Origin: Galeruca laticollis
Lineage: Eukaryota > Arthropoda > Insecta > Coleoptera > Chrysomelidae
Assembly: GCA_963921935.1 (NCBI GenBank)
Contig: OY998178.1
Location: 198,370,862-198,434,861, forward strand
Reading direction: 5' to 3'
Length of the DNA: 64,000 nucleotides
This document shows positions 62,527 through 64,000 of this stretch, in pieces. The translations under genes and the position numbers were made by a program. The notes under the pieces were generated by a model that was not told the DNA's origin, ran no database searches, and worked only from the letters and a program-made list of their open reading frames with translations. Numbering within the stretch: the stretch's first letter is position 1; each line of letters opens with the position of its first letter.

Positions 62527-63125
62527 ATCTAAATTTGGAATAAGTAAATTGATTTGTTTCCTGTTTTTTCATGAATAAAAATAATGTGTTCAAGCAGTCT
62601 TTTATTTTGGAATATTAATTCCACTTTTCATAAAATTCCTTATTAATAGCGTTGTCGATTGATAAAATTGGTGTAAGCTAATGTATTCTCGAGCCCTTTA
62701 AAAAGGTGCATGAAAATACATTAGAGCTCACTATTTCTATCTGTTGAAAATAAATAGCAAAAATAGTTATTTCCATATATTTCAAAAAGCCCGCTGATTC
62801 TATATGCAGCGCTATAGCGGTGGGTTGAAGAAGTAAAATAACATTGAATAATTATTCAGTAGAGTGGCCCATCTATTGTATATTATAGTCGATCGAATAT
62901 AACCGCCCAGCCTTCATGTGTTTCATCGATCTAGAGAAGGCGTTCGATCGCATACAGATGGAAGATGTGATACAATTGCTCTACGACAGACAAGCGCCTC
63001 AAAACATCATTAAAATAATTGAAAATATATATACAACAAGAACACGTCCCAAGCTAAGATAGAGGGTGAATTAACGGAGAAAATAGAAGTAAATAATGGC
63101 ATCCGACAATGAGACTCCCTCAGTC

Positions 63126-63720
63126 CCATGCTGTTAAACATCATTTGTATACACGTTTAATTTGGATGACAAAAGATCTGTGTGACGTCATTCTAAATCG
63201 AACATAGCGGAACACCCAAGATGGCGGACTAGTTATTTTTAATGCACTTCTACAATATGGGTATCCAATGAAACGGCTTGCTGAGAATAACTCGAAATAT
63301 AAAGTAATGTCACACTAAATCCAATATGTCGGACTTCTAAAGATATTTGTTTGGGTGGAATCTTGCAGTTTAATTTTAAAGCAGATATCTTCAACCGATT
63401 GAGCTGAAATTTTGTATACACGTTTAGTTTGGATGACAATACATGGTTAGCTGTGTGACGTTATACCAAATTCAATATGGCGGAACAACTAAGATAGCGA
63501 ACTAGTTATTTTGAATGCACACCTACAATATAAGTATCAACGGACAAGGCTTGCTTAGAATAACTCGAAAAATAAAGTGATGTCACTCTAAATTCAATAT
63601 GGCGGACTTCTAAAGATGGTAGAATAAGTTTTAATGCTTTCCTACAATATGGGTATCAAAAGAAAGGAGTTGCTGAAGATAAGAATGCGAGTTACACTCC
63701 GTTGCTCCAATCCGCCTGAA
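63126..63720 (+). repeat. Degenerate tandem repeats with ATGGCGGA boxes
   Basis: Three to four degenerate units include GTATACACGTTTA.TTTGGAT, GTGTGACGT.A, CAATATGGCGGA, ACTAGTTATTTT.AATGCAC and CTACAATATGGGTATC. Boxes AAGATGGCGGACT, CAATATGGCGGAAC and CAATATGGCGGACTT recur about every 130 bp; they match the YY1/Pho core (AAnATGGCGG). A single inverted unit lies at 13260-13440. No coding. Confidence 0.65.
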
Positions 63721-64000
63721 ATTTTGGTACACTGTGGTTTTTGAAGTCCTCAATTATGATATTGAGGTCGAATTGTTCAAGTCTGTAGCATTGGTTGGTT
63801 AACTTTGGCTTCTATAATTTGGGAAGATAGGCGTCAATAGCATTGGTTTAGGTTAGGTTAGGTTTAGAAGGATAACTCCAAAATTAAACCGGGAACTGTG
63901 TTTCGTAAGGCCTTGCAACAATGATCCGTTCAATGAGATGAACAGACTGAGAAACCTGTCCAGCAATAACTAAATGTAATGTTTTTGTTATTTATTTAAA
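63721..64000. other. Right-edge stretch without a gene
   Basis: No gene is visible. 63845-63866 contains three TTAGG-like units (TTTAGGTTAGGTTAGGTTTA), probably by chance. Confidence 0.4.

Larger units (their letters stand above)
61266..62866 (+). mobile_element. THAP-domain DNA transposon, copy 2, inserted in RTE
   Basis: About 1600 bp inserted between FII and EYNRPAF of the RTE reverse transcriptase. Its ends are imperfectly inverted over about 70 bp: CACTCCCACTATAAATTTTA then CCACCCG..GTAGCGCTACATA at the left against GCATATAGAA-type TATGCAGCGCTATAGCGGTG and ATTATTCAGTAGAGTG at the right. Inside is a THAP-domain start and two later short frames. No target duplication was resolved. Confidence 0.6.
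60605..63060 (+). pseudogene. RTE reverse transcriptase, interrupted
   Basis: 60638-61250 is open: WVKYLKELYKKQNIENELHT, ESAVKNLKNRKSAGPDGTTN, EWRNSTTTLLFKKGDKKVPA, NYRGINLLSTSLKLTTKIL and DEQQGFRSGRSCRDAVFII. The THAP element then interrupts it. At about 62895 it resumes with EYNRPAFMCFIDLEKAFDRI, in which FIDLEKAFD is motif A with the catalytic Asp. Stops follow after RPKLR, and motif C is not reached. Confidence 0.8.
59530..63125 (+). mobile_element. Second RTE-type retrotransposon, split by a THAP element
   Basis: Endonuclease (59530-60604), RT start (60605-61250) and, after the THAP element 61266-62866, RT motif A (62890-63060) follow in RTE order. The copy ends soon after MASDNETPSVPCC, the degraded motif-B region, where other repeats begin. 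It is the same family type as the minus-strand RTE at 22147-26260. Confidence 0.8.

Noticed and set aside
63845..63866. TTAGG telomeric repeat
   Set aside because: Only about three units, imperfect, with no longer array nearby.

Overview
The window looks like a gene-poor, transposon-saturated stretch of an arthropod nuclear genome, most likely an insect. The base composition is AT-rich, introns have GT/AG borders, and nearly all recognisable coding sequence belongs to eukaryotic mobile elements of types common in insects: RTE, CR1-like and jockey-like non-LTR elements, Ty3/gypsy, Penelope, mariner, pogo, hAT, PIF/Harbinger, THAP elements and foldback elements. No rRNA, tRNA, CRISPR or operon-like structure was recognised. 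The only candidate host coding sequence is an 84-nt exon on the minus strand at 6011-6094; a weaker exon lies at 4585-4653 on the plus strand.

Layout. 1-430: 3' end of a non-LTR element that ends in GT repeats. 1267-3347: a foldback element with inverted arrays of about 170-bp subrepeats. 5415-5879: an internally deleted pogo-like element. 6540-7853: a complete, apparently intact DD41D mariner inserted inside a palindromic element. 8345-8787: half of a second foldback copy. 9738-10680: the end of a Penelope-like element with a GIY-YIG domain (minus). 10880-12446: a gag-only non-LTR element ending in (GT)25, the same family as the left edge. 12540-13900: mariner relic and foldback repeats. 15640-20060: a CR1-like element. 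20450-20901: a solo LTR. 22147-26260: an RTE element (minus) split by a jockey-like element (22248-25442) with a 13-bp target duplication. 27700-28610 and 36140-37810: Crypton-like micro-ORFs bordered by long hairpins. 29359-33700: a Ty3/gypsy element with one LTR and an in-frame duplication in reverse transcriptase. 39557-43612: a hAT element (8-bp target duplication) carrying a solo LTR just upstream of its ORF. 43619-44972: a THAP-domain element. 46667-49539: a PIF/Harbinger element with transposase and Myb/MADF-like partner. 50136-53330: a second hAT on the minus strand. 54327-56092: a broken gene for a FEN1/PIN-like protein with a cysteine-rich tail. 56566-58015 and 58351-58800: two satellites (288-bp and 90-bp units). 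59530-63125: a second RTE split by a second THAP element. 63140-63720: degenerate repeats carrying ATGGCGGA boxes.

How it fits together. Several nested insertions give a relative chronology: jockey in RTE, THAP element in RTE, mariner in a palindrome, a MITE in a Crypton-associated hairpin, a SINE-like repeat in the THAP element and in the FEN-like gene, and a solo LTR in the hAT. Most ORFs are broken by frameshifts and stops; the mariner transposase (375 aa) and the Harbinger Myb-like protein (197 aa) are the clean ones. The least explained parts are the hairpin-flanked Crypton-like micro-ORFs, the FEN-like gene, the SINE-like family and the two adjacent satellites. A 14-nt match to an Illumina adapter end at 38010-38023 suggests a possible assembly artefact.
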